Below, in pieces: positions 24,280-32,139 of a DNA stretch of 64,000 nt (its first letter is position 1; each line of letters opens with the position of its first letter). The translations under genes were made by a program, and so were the position numbers. The notes beneath the pieces were generated by a model. It was not told the DNA's origin. It did not search any database and saw only the letters and a list, made by a program, of their open reading frames with translations. Source of the stretch: UBA6107 sp034430175 (GTDB taxonomy: Bacteria; Chloroflexota; Anaerolineae; Anaerolineales; Anaerolineaceae); contig DAOUFI010000022.1 of the NCBI GenBank assembly GCA_034430175.1, positions 1 to 64,000 on the forward strand, given 5' to 3'.

Positions 24280-25329
24280 TTAAATCGCGATCTTGTTCTT
24301 GCTTTTACGGCACCAATCGTGGTAGCGGCGGATGACGCGGTACCAAACCCGCGCCACGGACTCGATGGCATCGGCCAGGACGGCCACGCTCATCTCTTCG
24401 TAGCCGAGCGGGGCATTGGGGTATTCAAGCGTCTTTTTGCTGAACTTCGTCAGGTCGGCGTCGAGCGGCAGGTAGGCATACGACACCAGGTAGGCCTGGT
24501 GGGTGACGCTGTACATGTATTCGAGCACGTTCTTGCTGTCGCCGTACTCAAAGGTGAACGGGCGGGTGGCCAGCGCGGCGTCCACTTTGCCGAGGAGGCT
24601 GGTCTTGTATGGATCGAGGCGACTGACCAGCGGCAGACCGTCGCTGTCGTAGACGAAGCGGGCGTAGTTGCCAGCGTCAGGGGCAGAGCTGTCATCGCTA
24701 ACGGTTTCATCGTCCGTTTCATCCGGTATGGAAGTGTCGAGGTTTTCGATCTTGTAATTCGCTTTAACGAGGTTTCCCCAGGCGGATTCGATATTGTGGT
24801 GGATGGTGCAGCCTTTTTCGCCGAGGGGACGGTAATCGCAGTGCAGCGGCATGTGCCCGTCTGCGATGTAGTGGCTCAGGGCAAAGAGGGTCAGCGCGAG
24901 GTGATTGCCGGTGGGGGTGAGGGGAGACCCTTTCTCCTCGCGGCTTTGGATCTTGAAGTTATCCACCACGGCGTGCGCCAGCGCCTCGCAGCGTTCGGGC
25001 AGGTTGTTCTTGGTGTTGTAGTTGATCTGCGCCAGGCTGAGGGTGGATTTCTTGGCGGCGAGTTGGAGCTGGGATCCCGGGGCGAGCCGGGTGAGGTTTG
25101 CGGGGAGGTAGTTGGCGTCAGGGGTGGGTTTGTGCTTGAGGATGTGCGCGGTACCGTTGTCTTTGAAGACGGAATCGGGATACCAGGCTCCCTGGATGAC
25201 TCCGTCACGGTAATTGCCGAAGAATTGGGCGATCTTGCCGGTGATGTAAGGGTCGGCGTCGGTGACCGCCGCTTTCTCCAAGCGTTCGATCGCTTTGAAG
25301 GCGATCCATGCGTGTGTAAATTGGTCCAT
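24280..25329 (-). CDS. Zinc-dependent phospholipase C / S1-P1 nuclease-like protein
   Basis: 349 residues. Zinc-ligand motifs are an N-terminal HAW (residues 6-8) and the core ALSHYIADGHMPLHCDYRP near 147-165 (H-x3-D-x3-P-x-H pattern). Further histidines include one in the CTIHH segment. This pattern belongs to the trinuclear-zinc phospholipase C / P1 nuclease superfamily. No signal peptide is visible, unusual because most relatives are secreted. An acidic insert (DETDDETVSDDSSAPD) lies near 205-220. The ATG has GAGAGGA 5 nt upstream. Substrate, lipid or nucleic acid, cannot be told. Confidence 0.65.
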   Translation of the reverse strand: MDQFTHAWIAFKAIERLEKAAVTDADPYITGKIAQFFGNYRDGVIQGAWYPDSVFKDNGTAHILKHKPTPDANYLPANLTRLAPGSQLQLAAKKSTLSLAQINYNTKNNLPERCEALAHAVVDNFKIQSREEKGSPLTPTGNHLALTLFALSHYIADGHMPLHCDYRPLGEKGCTIHHNIESAWGNLVKANYKIENLDTSIPDETDDETVSDDSSAPDAGNYARFVYDSDGLPLVSRLDPYKTSLLGKVDAALATRPFTFEYGDSKNVLEYMYSVTHQAYLVSYAYLPLDADLTKFSKKTLEYPNAPLGYEEMSVAVLADAIESVARVWYRVIRRYHDWCRKSKNKIAI

Positions 25330-25396
25330 TAGATCCTCTCGATTCCGCAGATGGACTGCATGAATGGAGCCACTTCAACCGCAATATATGTTGAGG

Positions 25397-25456
25397 TTTG
25401 CTTCGCTAATTTACCAATAAAGATAGTCACCATCAAGGAACACGCTCGCAATGACA
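25397..25456 (+). repeat. Short dispersed repeat, copy 1
   Basis: Begins TTTGCTTCGCT and ends CGCTCGCAATGACA, about 60 bp. Matching ends occur at 29220-29279 (degenerate) and 29443-29502. The 311-bp gap (25330-25640) holding this element contains two heptanucleotide clusters and no gene. Confidence 0.55.
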
Positions 25457-25465
25457 TTTGGGCAA

Positions 25466-25502
25466 GAGAATCGAGAGTGGAGAGTCGAGAATCGTCAAAA
25501 AC
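25466..25502 (+). repeat. Heptanucleotide repeat cluster B with tail
   Basis: Units GAGAATC, GAGAGTG, GAGAGTC, GAGAATC in exact 7-nt register (25466-25493), then GTCAAAAAC. Faces cluster C, which is inverted, across about 95 bp. Confidence 0.75.
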
Positions 25503-25597
25503 AGTCGATAGACGCGATGGAGGTGATGACAGTCCAACCCTTTTTATTACCTGGCCGAGCGCTTAAGGTCGTCTGGAGTTGATCGATTCATCAACCA

Positions 25598-25633
25598 GTT
25601 TTGACCACTCTCGGCTCTCTTTTCTCGATTCTC
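25598..25633 (-). repeat. Heptanucleotide repeat cluster C with tail (inverted)
   Basis: Read on the minus strand: GAGAATC, GAGAAAA, GAGAGCC, GAGAGTG, then GTCAAAAC. It ends 8 bp from the nrdJ stop codon. Confidence 0.75.
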
Positions 25634-25640
25634 TCGTTGC

Positions 25641-28295
25641 TTAACACTCCGAATACCCACATGTATAGCACTTGCGGCAGCCCTCTTCGTTGACGAGGGT
25701 GGCTTCGCCGCACTCAGGGCAGAGGTCACCAATTTTGGGTGCCTGAGACTCGAGAGCCGAGAGTGGAGAATCGAGAGACGTCAGATCGGTTTCGGCTGAA
25801 GTCAGCGTGGTATTCTCATCGGTCTGTTTGAGCGCGTCCAGAAGCGGCGCGGAGGAAAGGCCGGAATGGACCTTTTCTTCAACGGAAAGGCGAGAGGCGC
25901 GGTCGTCGAGGTATTCCTCGAGGATCTGGGCGACGCCGTCGGGCAGGGAGCGCACACGGTTGGGTCCAAAGCCGAGCGAGCGTCCGCCGCCGATGCCAGC
26001 CAACTGGCGCGACAGGTCGGTGAGGCGCTGGGCGGGCTCGATGGGGCTGGACAGACGTAGCACGTAACTGATGAGGCGACCGATAGCTTCTGAGACCGAG
26101 GCGGTGTCAGAGCCGGCTTTGGCGGTGTTGATGAAAACCTCAAAGGGCTGAGCACTGCCGTTCTCATTGATGGTGATAAATGCCTTGCCGAGGGGGGTGT
26201 TGACCTCGTAGGTGCGCCCGATGAGTGAACGCGGGCGCGGCTTGCGCGACTCGGACCAAAGGTTGTACTGCCCGGATTCGTTTGCGGCGGGAGCTTCGTC
26301 AGCGTTGGCAGCTTTCTTCTTCGCGGTGGCCTGGGTTTCGAGGACGACCTTCTCACGCGAACCAGTAACATAGACGGTGATGCCCTTGCAGCCGAGTTCC
26401 CAGGCGGACATGTAGACCGAAGCTACGTCGTCTTCAGTGGCGGTCTCGGGGAAGTTGACGGTCTTGGAGAGCGAGTTATCGACGAAAGCCTGCAGCACAG
26501 CCTGCATACGGACATGCTCCTCGGCGTTGATGTCCTGGCTGACGACGAAAATGTCTTTCACGTGGGCGGGGACAGCGTTGCACTTCTGGCAGGTACCCTC
26601 GCGCATGACCTGGTTGAAGATTTCTTGGCGGGTGGTGTCGTCGTAACCTTCTTCGATGAGGGCTTGCTCGAAGGCGGGTGAGGCGTAGGTGAGTTGCAGA
26701 TCTTCGCCCTTATCGTTGACATGGCGGACGTAAGCCAGGGCAAAGACGGGTTCGCAGCCGTAGCCTTCACAGCCAGCGACGGTGGCGATGGTGCCGGTGG
26801 GGGCGACGGTTGTCTGCGCCGCGTTGCGAATACCATATTCCATGATACCGGAGGTGATTTCGTTCCAATCGATGTGGGGGCGTCCCCAATCCTGCTGATT
26901 CTCGATGAGCCCTTTGGGTGCGGTCCAGAGCAGGTTGGTTGGATCGTAGATACTGCCGCGGATGGCGGGGAAGGGTCCACGCTCACGAGAGAGTTCGATG
27001 CTGGCTTGCATGGAGGTGTAACGCACAAACTCCATCACCTGCGAGGCGAAATCTTCACCAGCGGGGGAGCCGTAACGGACACGCACATGGTACATCAAGT
27101 CGGCCAGACCCATGATGCCGAGGCCGATGCGGCGGGCGCGTAGGGCAGCTTCTTTGAGCTGCGGTACGGCCGGGACGTAGGCGTTGGCGTCGACGACGTC
27201 ATCCAGGAAGCGGGTGGCCAGGCGGACCGAATCGCGCAGGGTCTCCCAGTCCACGGTGTGATCGGGTCCAAGATGTTGAGCAAGGTTAATCGAGCCCAGG
27301 CAACAGTTTTCGTAAGGTCCAAGCCACTGTTCGCCACAGGGGTTGGTAGCCTCGAGTGGGTAGAGGTGAGGGACGGGGTTGGAACGGTTGGCGGCGTCGA
27401 GGAAGAGCACACCGGGCTCGCCGTTGTGGTGCGCCTGCTTGACGATCTTCTCGAAGAGATCGCGAGCGCGCAAGGTTTTGTAATTCTTGAAGGGGATGCC
27501 AGCAGCTTCGGCCTGTTCGAAGGTGCCCTTAAAGCCCTTGGCGCGAGGATCGGTGAGGTCGGGGAAGCGCAGGGTCCAGTCGCGGTCGTCGCGCACGGCG
27601 TTCATGAAGGCATCGGTGATGCCAACGGAAATGTTGAAATTGGTGATCTGGTTCTCATTGGTCTTACAGGAGATAAAGTCCTCGATATCCGGATGGTCCA
27701 CGCGCAGAACGGCCATGTTGGCACCGCGACGGGTTCCGCCCTGGGCCACCTCACCGAAGGCGTTGTCGTAGACGCGCAAGAAACCAACGGGTCCGGTGGC
27801 CTGGCCGGATGAGGATTTGACAAAGCTGCCTTTGGGGCGCAGCCGGGAGAAGGAGAAGCCGTTGCCACCGCCGGTCTGTTGAATGAGAGCGGCGTCGCGT
27901 AAAGTCTGGAAGATACCTGCGGGGTCACGGCCCATGTCGTCAACGATGGGGAGAACGAAACAGGCGGCAAGCTGCCCGAGGGGAGTGCCGGCGCCGGTGA
28001 AGGTGGGTGAGTTGGGGAAGAAACGCTTGCTGGTGAGCAGCGTGTAGTATTTGCGGGTGAGGTCTTCCACGTCGGTGCCGCGGTCAGCTTCGACGGCGGC
28101 GATGTGACTGGCGACACGCCAGAACATCTCTTCCACGGTCTCCACGGGCTGACCGTCAACGCCATGGCGGACGTACCTTTTTAAAAGCACCTGTCGGGCA
28201 TTTTCGGTAAGATCGATCTTTGGTAGGTTCATCGTTTGATTCTCGGTAAGTTGGTTTTCATCCAAAAATGAGGATTGTGTTGACTGCGCGACCAT
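25641..28295 (-). CDS. nrdJ: Adenosylcobalamin-dependent (class II) ribonucleoside-diphosphate reductase
   Basis: 884 residues. Makes deoxynucleotides with a B12-generated thiyl radical, in air or without it. The ten-stranded barrel core shows LAACFVLPI (first redox cysteine), QTGGGNGFSFSRLRP, the N-x-C-x-E motif in TNPCGEQ and the ENCCLGSINL segment. The C-terminal tail ends in two cysteine pairs (CPECGEATL and CRKCYTCGYSEC), which re-reduce the active site through thioredoxin. The ATG at 28295 has AAGGAG 8 nt upstream; the TTG at 28301 is too close. It lies 12 nt after nrdR, in one operon. Odd: five phased heptanucleotide repeats inside the linker just before the cysteine tail. Confidence 0.95.
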   Translation of the reverse strand: MVAQSTQSSFLDENQLTENQTMNLPKIDLTENARQVLLKRYVRHGVDGQPVETVEEMFWRVASHIAAVEADRGTDVEDLTRKYYTLLTSKRFFPNSPTFTGAGTPLGQLAACFVLPIVDDMGRDPAGIFQTLRDAALIQQTGGGNGFSFSRLRPKGSFVKSSSGQATGPVGFLRVYDNAFGEVAQGGTRRGANMAVLRVDHPDIEDFISCKTNENQITNFNISVGITDAFMNAVRDDRDWTLRFPDLTDPRAKGFKGTFEQAEAAGIPFKNYKTLRARDLFEKIVKQAHHNGEPGVLFLDAANRSNPVPHLYPLEATNPCGEQWLGPYENCCLGSINLAQHLGPDHTVDWETLRDSVRLATRFLDDVVDANAYVPAVPQLKEAALRARRIGLGIMGLADLMYHVRVRYGSPAGEDFASQVMEFVRYTSMQASIELSRERGPFPAIRGSIYDPTNLLWTAPKGLIENQQDWGRPHIDWNEITSGIMEYGIRNAAQTTVAPTGTIATVAGCEGYGCEPVFALAYVRHVNDKGEDLQLTYASPAFEQALIEEGYDDTTRQEIFNQVMREGTCQKCNAVPAHVKDIFVVSQDINAEEHVRMQAVLQAFVDNSLSKTVNFPETATEDDVASVYMSAWELGCKGITVYVTGSREKVVLETQATAKKKAANADEAPAANESGQYNLWSESRKPRPRSLIGRTYEVNTPLGKAFITINENGSAQPFEVFINTAKAGSDTASVSEAIGRLISYVLRLSSPIEPAQRLTDLSRQLAGIGGGRSLGFGPNRVRSLPDGVAQILEEYLDDRASRLSVEEKVHSGLSSAPLLDALKQTDENTTLTSAETDLTSLDSPLSALESQAPKIGDLCPECGEATLVNEEGCRKCYTCGYSEC
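25745..25787 (+). repeat. Heptanucleotide repeat cluster D inside nrdJ
   Basis: Five units in exact register (GAGACTC, GAGAGCC, GAGAGTG, GAGAATC, GAGAGAC; 25745-25779), then GTCAGATC. On the coding (minus) strand it encodes the linker D-S-P-L-S-A-L-E-S just before the C-terminal cysteine motif. Confidence 0.75.
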
Positions 28296-28307
28296 GGGCA
28301 ATGCTCC

Positions 28308-28757
28308 TTAAGAAACTAATAATTGGTCGATCTCTTCGCGAAGTGATTCAAGATCATTAAGGTGCAGATAAACGATGGCAAAACGGATGTATGCGATCTG
28401 GTCGAGGCGTTTAAGACCGTCCATGACCATATCTCCGATGATGCGGGAGGACACTTCCTCGCGGCCCAGTTTTTGCAGGGAGTTTTCGATCTCACCCACC
28501 AGGTGGTCGATCTCAGAGGCGGAGACGGGGCGCTTGGAGCAGGAGGCACGGATACCTTCAAGCAGTTTCTCACGGCTGAACTCTTCACGGGTGCCGTTGC
28601 GTTTGATGATCAGTGGGGTAGCCAGAACGGCACGTTCATAGGTGGAGAAGCGCTGCCCGCAGGATTCACATTCGCGGCGACGGCGTACCCCTCCACGGGA
28701 GTCGTGGGTGGTATCGATCACGCGAGATTCGTCATTCTGGCAATACGGACAACGCAA
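28308..28757 (-). CDS. nrdR: Transcriptional repressor NrdR
   Basis: 149 residues. An N-terminal zinc ribbon (L/M-RCPYCQNDES, later CESCGQRFSTYER) is followed by an ATP-cone from about 47 (LIIKRNGTREEFSREKLLEGIR) that senses ATP/dATP. It represses ribonucleotide reductase genes. The start is TTG at 28757: it aligns with the universal MRCPYC start, has GGGAG 7 nt upstream and gives normal length. The longer frame to 28835 would read through promoter-proximal sites. It heads the nrdR-nrdJ operon. Confidence 0.95.
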   Translation of the reverse strand: MRCPYCQNDESRVIDTTHDSRGGVRRRRECESCGQRFSTYERAVLATPLIIKRNGTREEFSREKLLEGIRASCSKRPVSASEIDHLVGEIENSLQKLGREEVSSRIIGDMVMDGLKRLDQIAYIRFAIVYLHLNDLESLREEIDQLLVS

Positions 28758-28828
28758 AGCAAAACTCCCTGGAAAATTATTGAAGATCAACGTGCATGTG
28801 GCTGCGATGGTGATTTTTGAAACGCTAT

Positions 28829-28908
28829 CCCCCATATATAGGGGGACAGAGACGAGTGTACCGTATATCTATGCCGTTAATCATAGCACACTTGAACGAG
28901 TGATTCAA
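28829..28908 (-). promoter_or_regulatory. nrdR-nrdJ promoter with paired NrdR-box-like operators
   Basis: Minus-strand TTGAAT (28903-28908), 17-bp spacer, TATGAT (28880-28885). Downstream lie two AT-cored sites: CCCCC-ATATATA-GGGGG (28829-28845) and CCGTATATCTATGCC (28861-28875). Their centres are 31 bp apart, the three-turn spacing known for NrdR box pairs. Flanks differ from the classic ACAC...GTGT, so the assignment is by spacing, AT core and context. Confidence 0.6.
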
Positions 28909-29219
28909 TATCGGGAATCAATTTTTAACCTTAAAAAGGAAACGGGAGTTCGTTTTCAGAAGTGGCGTTAAATTGGCGTAAAGAGCGAACTGGTTGGGTT
29001 TTTAACCCAATATATGGCGCGGGTAAGATAAAGGATGTAAAAAAAAGCCACGGAATACGGCTGGTATACGATAAGCTTAAATTGTTTTGAGGAGAAGAAG
29101 AAGGGAGGGAACGCAAATGCGAAGTCGCTATGCATATGCGGCAGGTGCAATGGTCGCTGGGAGGTAATTATCACTGAATGGCGTTTTGGTATAGCCATTG
29201 CTGGTAAAGTATGCGGGGG

Positions 29220-29279
29220 TTACTTCGCTTTTTACTCGATTGACTATCTAGAAATCAAGAACTACGCTCGCATAATGGG
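29220..29279 (+). repeat. Short dispersed repeat, degenerate copy 2
   Basis: Begins TTACTTCGCT and ends CGCTCGCATAATGGG; same end motifs and length as the copies at 25397 and 29443. Confidence 0.4.
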
Positions 29280-29442
29280 TGGAAGTCAATTGGGGATTGC
29301 CGCGGGCGCTGCGCGCCTTCGTAACCGAATTTTGTGAAAGTGCATGCTGGTAAATTGAGTCAGTGGAAAGGTAACAAGGACAGCGCATGTGCATTCCGCA
29401 AAGTCAATATTATGAGTACAAGTAGAGAGCCAATTTTTGGGG

Positions 29443-29502
29443 CTTGCTTCGCTGGTTGATTTCAAAAGTGTGGGGATTTCAAGTAAGGCGCTCGCAATGA
29501 CA
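29443..29502 (+). repeat. Short dispersed repeat, copy 3
   Basis: Begins CTTGCTTCGCT and ends CGCTCGCAATGACA, the latter identical to copy 1; 60 bp. Confidence 0.55.
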
Positions 29503-29515
29503 CCACAATAAGGAA

Positions 29516-29540
29516 AGCTGGCGGTGACTGGCCGCCAGCT
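29516..29540 (-). terminator. Terminator after ftsZ (end of dcw cluster)
   Basis: AGCTGGCGG and CCGCCAGCT form a perfect 9-bp stem with a 7-nt loop; on the minus strand TTTCCTTATT follows. It lies 107 nt past the ftsZ stop. Confidence 0.7.
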
Positions 29541-29646
29541 AAAAGATGGAAGCAACAGGTATCGACCAACGATGGAGGGCGTGGTTCGATCTCCTGTAGT
29601 TCTTATGGAGAACAAGGATCAGACCATGACGCTGCCAATCACCATC

Positions 29647-30822
29647 CTAATGGTTACGTTCTTCCCAACCGCGCATGAAAGTGGGGAGATCGAGGTTCTT
29701 GGTATCGATCTTAACCGATGGGAATTCCAGGCCGATGGTTTGGCTGGCACCAGCTTCCACTTCGACATCGTCGGTGATGTGGGGCTTTTGAACCGCGCGG
29801 GTCTCTTCGAGGCGGGAGACAGGGCGCTGCGAGAAGCTGCTCACGGAGCGCACACCCGCTTTATCGAAACCCGTGGCGATGACGGTAATGCGAATCTCGT
29901 CGCCCATGTTCGGGTCGATGACGGCGCCGAAGATGAGGTTGACATCAGGGTGCGCGGTCTCTTTGATGATGGCGGCTGCCTGGTTGACCTCAAAGAGCGA
30001 GAGATTGGGGCCACCGGTCACGTTGAAGAGAATACCGCGGGCGCCGTTGATGGTGATATCGAGGAGCTGATTGGAGATGGCTGCCTCGGCGGCCTTCTGG
30101 GCGCGGTCTTCGCCGCTGCCACGGCCTACAGCCATCAATGCCGCGCCGCCTTCCTGCATGATGGAGCGCACGTCAGCGAAGTCAACGTTGACGAGCCCGG
30201 GAATGGTGATGAGCTCTGAAATGCCCTGAATGGCTTGGTGGAGCACATCGTCCGCGACGCGGAAGGCTTCCTGTAGCGAGGCCTTGCGGTCAACGATCTG
30301 CAGCAGGCGGTCGTTGGGGATGACGATGAGTGTGTCGGCATGTTCCTTGAGGCGGGCGATACCCTGTTCGGCGTTCTGGAGGCGGCGTGCGCCTTCAAAG
30401 GTGAAGGGGCGGGTGACCACACCAATGGTCAACGCGCCAACTTCCTTGCCGATCTGGGCGATGATGGGAGCTGCACCGGTGCCAGTGCCGCCGCCAAAGC
30501 CCGCGGTCACGAAGATCATATCCGCGCCTTTGAGTACCTCGTAAAGTTCTTCAGAGGACTCCTCCGCCGATTTCTTGCCGATCTCGGGGTTGCCGCCCGC
30601 GCCAAGTCCGTGGGTGGTTTTATCACCAATGCGGATCTTGATCGGAGCTTTCGACTTGACGAGGGTCTGGGCATCGGTGTTAACTGCGATAAACTCGATG
30701 CCGCGAATGCCTTCGTCGATCATGCGGTTGACTGCGTTGCAGCCACCGCCGCCAACGCCCACGACCTTAATGCGGGCTAATGGCTCGGGTTGTTGCTGTT
30801 GGGTCTTATTGTTGGTCTCCAT
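29647..30822 (-). CDS. ftsZ: Cell division protein FtsZ
   Basis: 391-residue tubulin-like GTPase that builds the division ring. The nucleotide-binding core starts IKVVGVGGGGCNAVN. The tubulin signature GGGTGTG lies at 110-116 and the T7 catalytic loop carries NVDFADV. A variable linker (about 325-375) ends in the conserved C-terminal peptide DLPTFMRGW that binds FtsA. GGAGGA lies 6 nt before the ATG. It is the last gene of the dcw cluster, 59 nt after ftsA. Confidence 0.98.
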   Translation of the reverse strand: METNNKTQQQQPEPLARIKVVGVGGGGCNAVNRMIDEGIRGIEFIAVNTDAQTLVKSKAPIKIRIGDKTTHGLGAGGNPEIGKKSAEESSEELYEVLKGADMIFVTAGFGGGTGTGAAPIIAQIGKEVGALTIGVVTRPFTFEGARRLQNAEQGIARLKEHADTLIVIPNDRLLQIVDRKASLQEAFRVADDVLHQAIQGISELITIPGLVNVDFADVRSIMQEGGAALMAVGRGSGEDRAQKAAEAAISNQLLDITINGARGILFNVTGGPNLSLFEVNQAAAIIKETAHPDVNLIFGAVIDPNMGDEIRITVIATGFDKAGVRSVSSFSQRPVSRLEETRAVQKPHITDDVEVEAGASQTIGLEFPSVKIDTKNLDLPTFMRGWEERNH

Positions 30823-30881
30823 AATTGTTCCTCCATTATATAGCAGTTTGCAATGATCCAGTCTGCAGTCTACAGCCTGGT

Positions 30882-32135
30882 TTAGTCGTACGGCAACAAT
30901 CGTTTCAAAAATTCACCGACATCCTTCCAATTGACTGTGGGCAGGTTGTGCGGTGTTGACTTGTGAGTGCGTTTGCCACGAGCAGGGCTCATGGTCTCTT
31001 CCATCAGTTCAGCCCACTTGAGCAGGCCAACGCTGGTGGAGTAGGAAGGGGATTGCAATTGGTCGACCAGCCCGACAAGATTCTCGGGGCGGGCTAGACG
31101 GACGGGCATACCGAGAACGCGGCTGGCCAGGCTGCGGATGCCCGGCAACTGGCTGGTGCCGCCAGTGAGTACCATCCCGGCTGGGAGCAGGCCGTCATAA
31201 CCGGAGCGTTTGATCTCCTGCAGAAGCAGGGAGAAGGTCTCTTCCATGCGGGCTTCGATGATGTGAGCCAGGTCACGGCGGCTCACCTGGACGGGTTGCT
31301 CTTCGCCAAAGGCGCGCAGGGTGAAAAACTCATCCTCGCCGACTTCGCTCTTGATGGCGTACCCGTATTGCTTCTTGACCTGTTCAGCCACCTCGGGGGT
31401 GACGCGTAAACCTACGGAGATATCCTTGGTGACGTGATTTCCACCGACAGCCAAAACCATGGTGTGCCAGACGTCGCCGTTGATATAAATGGCCAGGTCA
31501 GTGGTACCGCCGCCGATATCGCAGACACAAACGCCCATCTCGCGTTCAGTCTTGTCCAGCACGACCTCGGCTGAAGCCAGCGGATTGAGGACGAACTGGG
31601 TGACATCGATATTCGAAGCTTGAACGCACTGGCGCAGGTTTTCGACAGTGGCTTCGGCCGCGGTGATGATGTGGGTTTCCACCTCAAGGCGATAACCATA
31701 CATGCCAACGGGGGAGTGGATGCCTTCCTGACCGTCAAGATTGAAGCCACGCTGAATGACGTGAATAATCTCGCGGTTGTGAGGGATGGCAACAGCGCGG
31801 GCCTGGTCGATGGCGCGGAGGACGTCTTCTTCTTCAACCACGCCACCGGAGATGCCAACAACACCGCGTGAATTGACCGATGAAACGTGCGAACCCGCCA
31901 GGCTGACGAGCGCGGAGGTGATCTCAAGTCCAGAGGTGCGCTGGGCTTTTTCAATAGAGCGGGCGATCGACTGCGAAGCCGCTGCCAGATCGGTCACGGT
32001 ACCTTTTTGGATCCCCTGTGAGGGTTCAATACCCACGCCCAGGATACGCATGCCGGACTCGCCTTCAAGGCGGGCTACCAGCGTGCAAACCTTGGTCGTT
32101 CCTATATCAATACCAACTACAATAGGCTCATCCAT
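30882..32135 (-). CDS. ftsA: Cell division protein FtsA
   Basis: 417-residue actin-like ATPase that tethers FtsZ to the membrane. The N-terminal phosphate-1 motif is VGIDIGTTKVC. The inserted 1C domain starts near residue 80. The phosphate-2 motif is CDIGGGTTDLA near 205. The C-terminus is an amphipathic helix (VGEFLKRLLPYD) that inserts in the membrane. The ATG at 32135 begins 4 nt after the ftsQ stop and has GGAG 8 nt upstream; the longer frame to 32240 would add a non-homologous leader. Confidence 0.96.
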   Translation of the reverse strand: MDEPIVVGIDIGTTKVCTLVARLEGESGMRILGVGIEPSQGIQKGTVTDLAAASQSIARSIEKAQRTSGLEITSALVSLAGSHVSSVNSRGVVGISGGVVEEEDVLRAIDQARAVAIPHNREIIHVIQRGFNLDGQEGIHSPVGMYGYRLEVETHIITAAEATVENLRQCVQASNIDVTQFVLNPLASAEVVLDKTEREMGVCVCDIGGGTTDLAIYINGDVWHTMVLAVGGNHVTKDISVGLRVTPEVAEQVKKQYGYAIKSEVGEDEFFTLRAFGEEQPVQVSRRDLAHIIEARMEETFSLLLQEIKRSGYDGLLPAGMVLTGGTSQLPGIRSLASRVLGMPVRLARPENLVGLVDQLQSPSYSTSVGLLKWAELMEETMSPARGKRTHKSTPHNLPTVNWKDVGEFLKRLLPYD

Positions 32136-32139
32136 AAAA

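Larger units (their letters stand above)
28909..29646. other. Gene-poor region between nrdR and ftsZ
   Basis: No convincing coding region on either strand. It contains a perfect inverted repeat (TTGGGTT-ttt-AACCCAA, 28994-29010), two dispersed-repeat copies and the ftsZ terminator. GC and codon periodicity do not support the short frames present. Confidence 0.6.

Noticed and set aside
24061..25332. 423-codon plus-strand frame opposite the zinc PLC-like gene
   Set aside because: Most of it is the mirror of the minus-strand gene, which has zinc motifs and a ribosome site. The plus frame has a repetitive V/G/E composition typical of a GC-rich antisense shadow.
29524..30219. 231-codon plus-strand frame over the end of ftsZ
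   Set aside because: Antisense to ftsZ; no motif and no ribosome site of its own.
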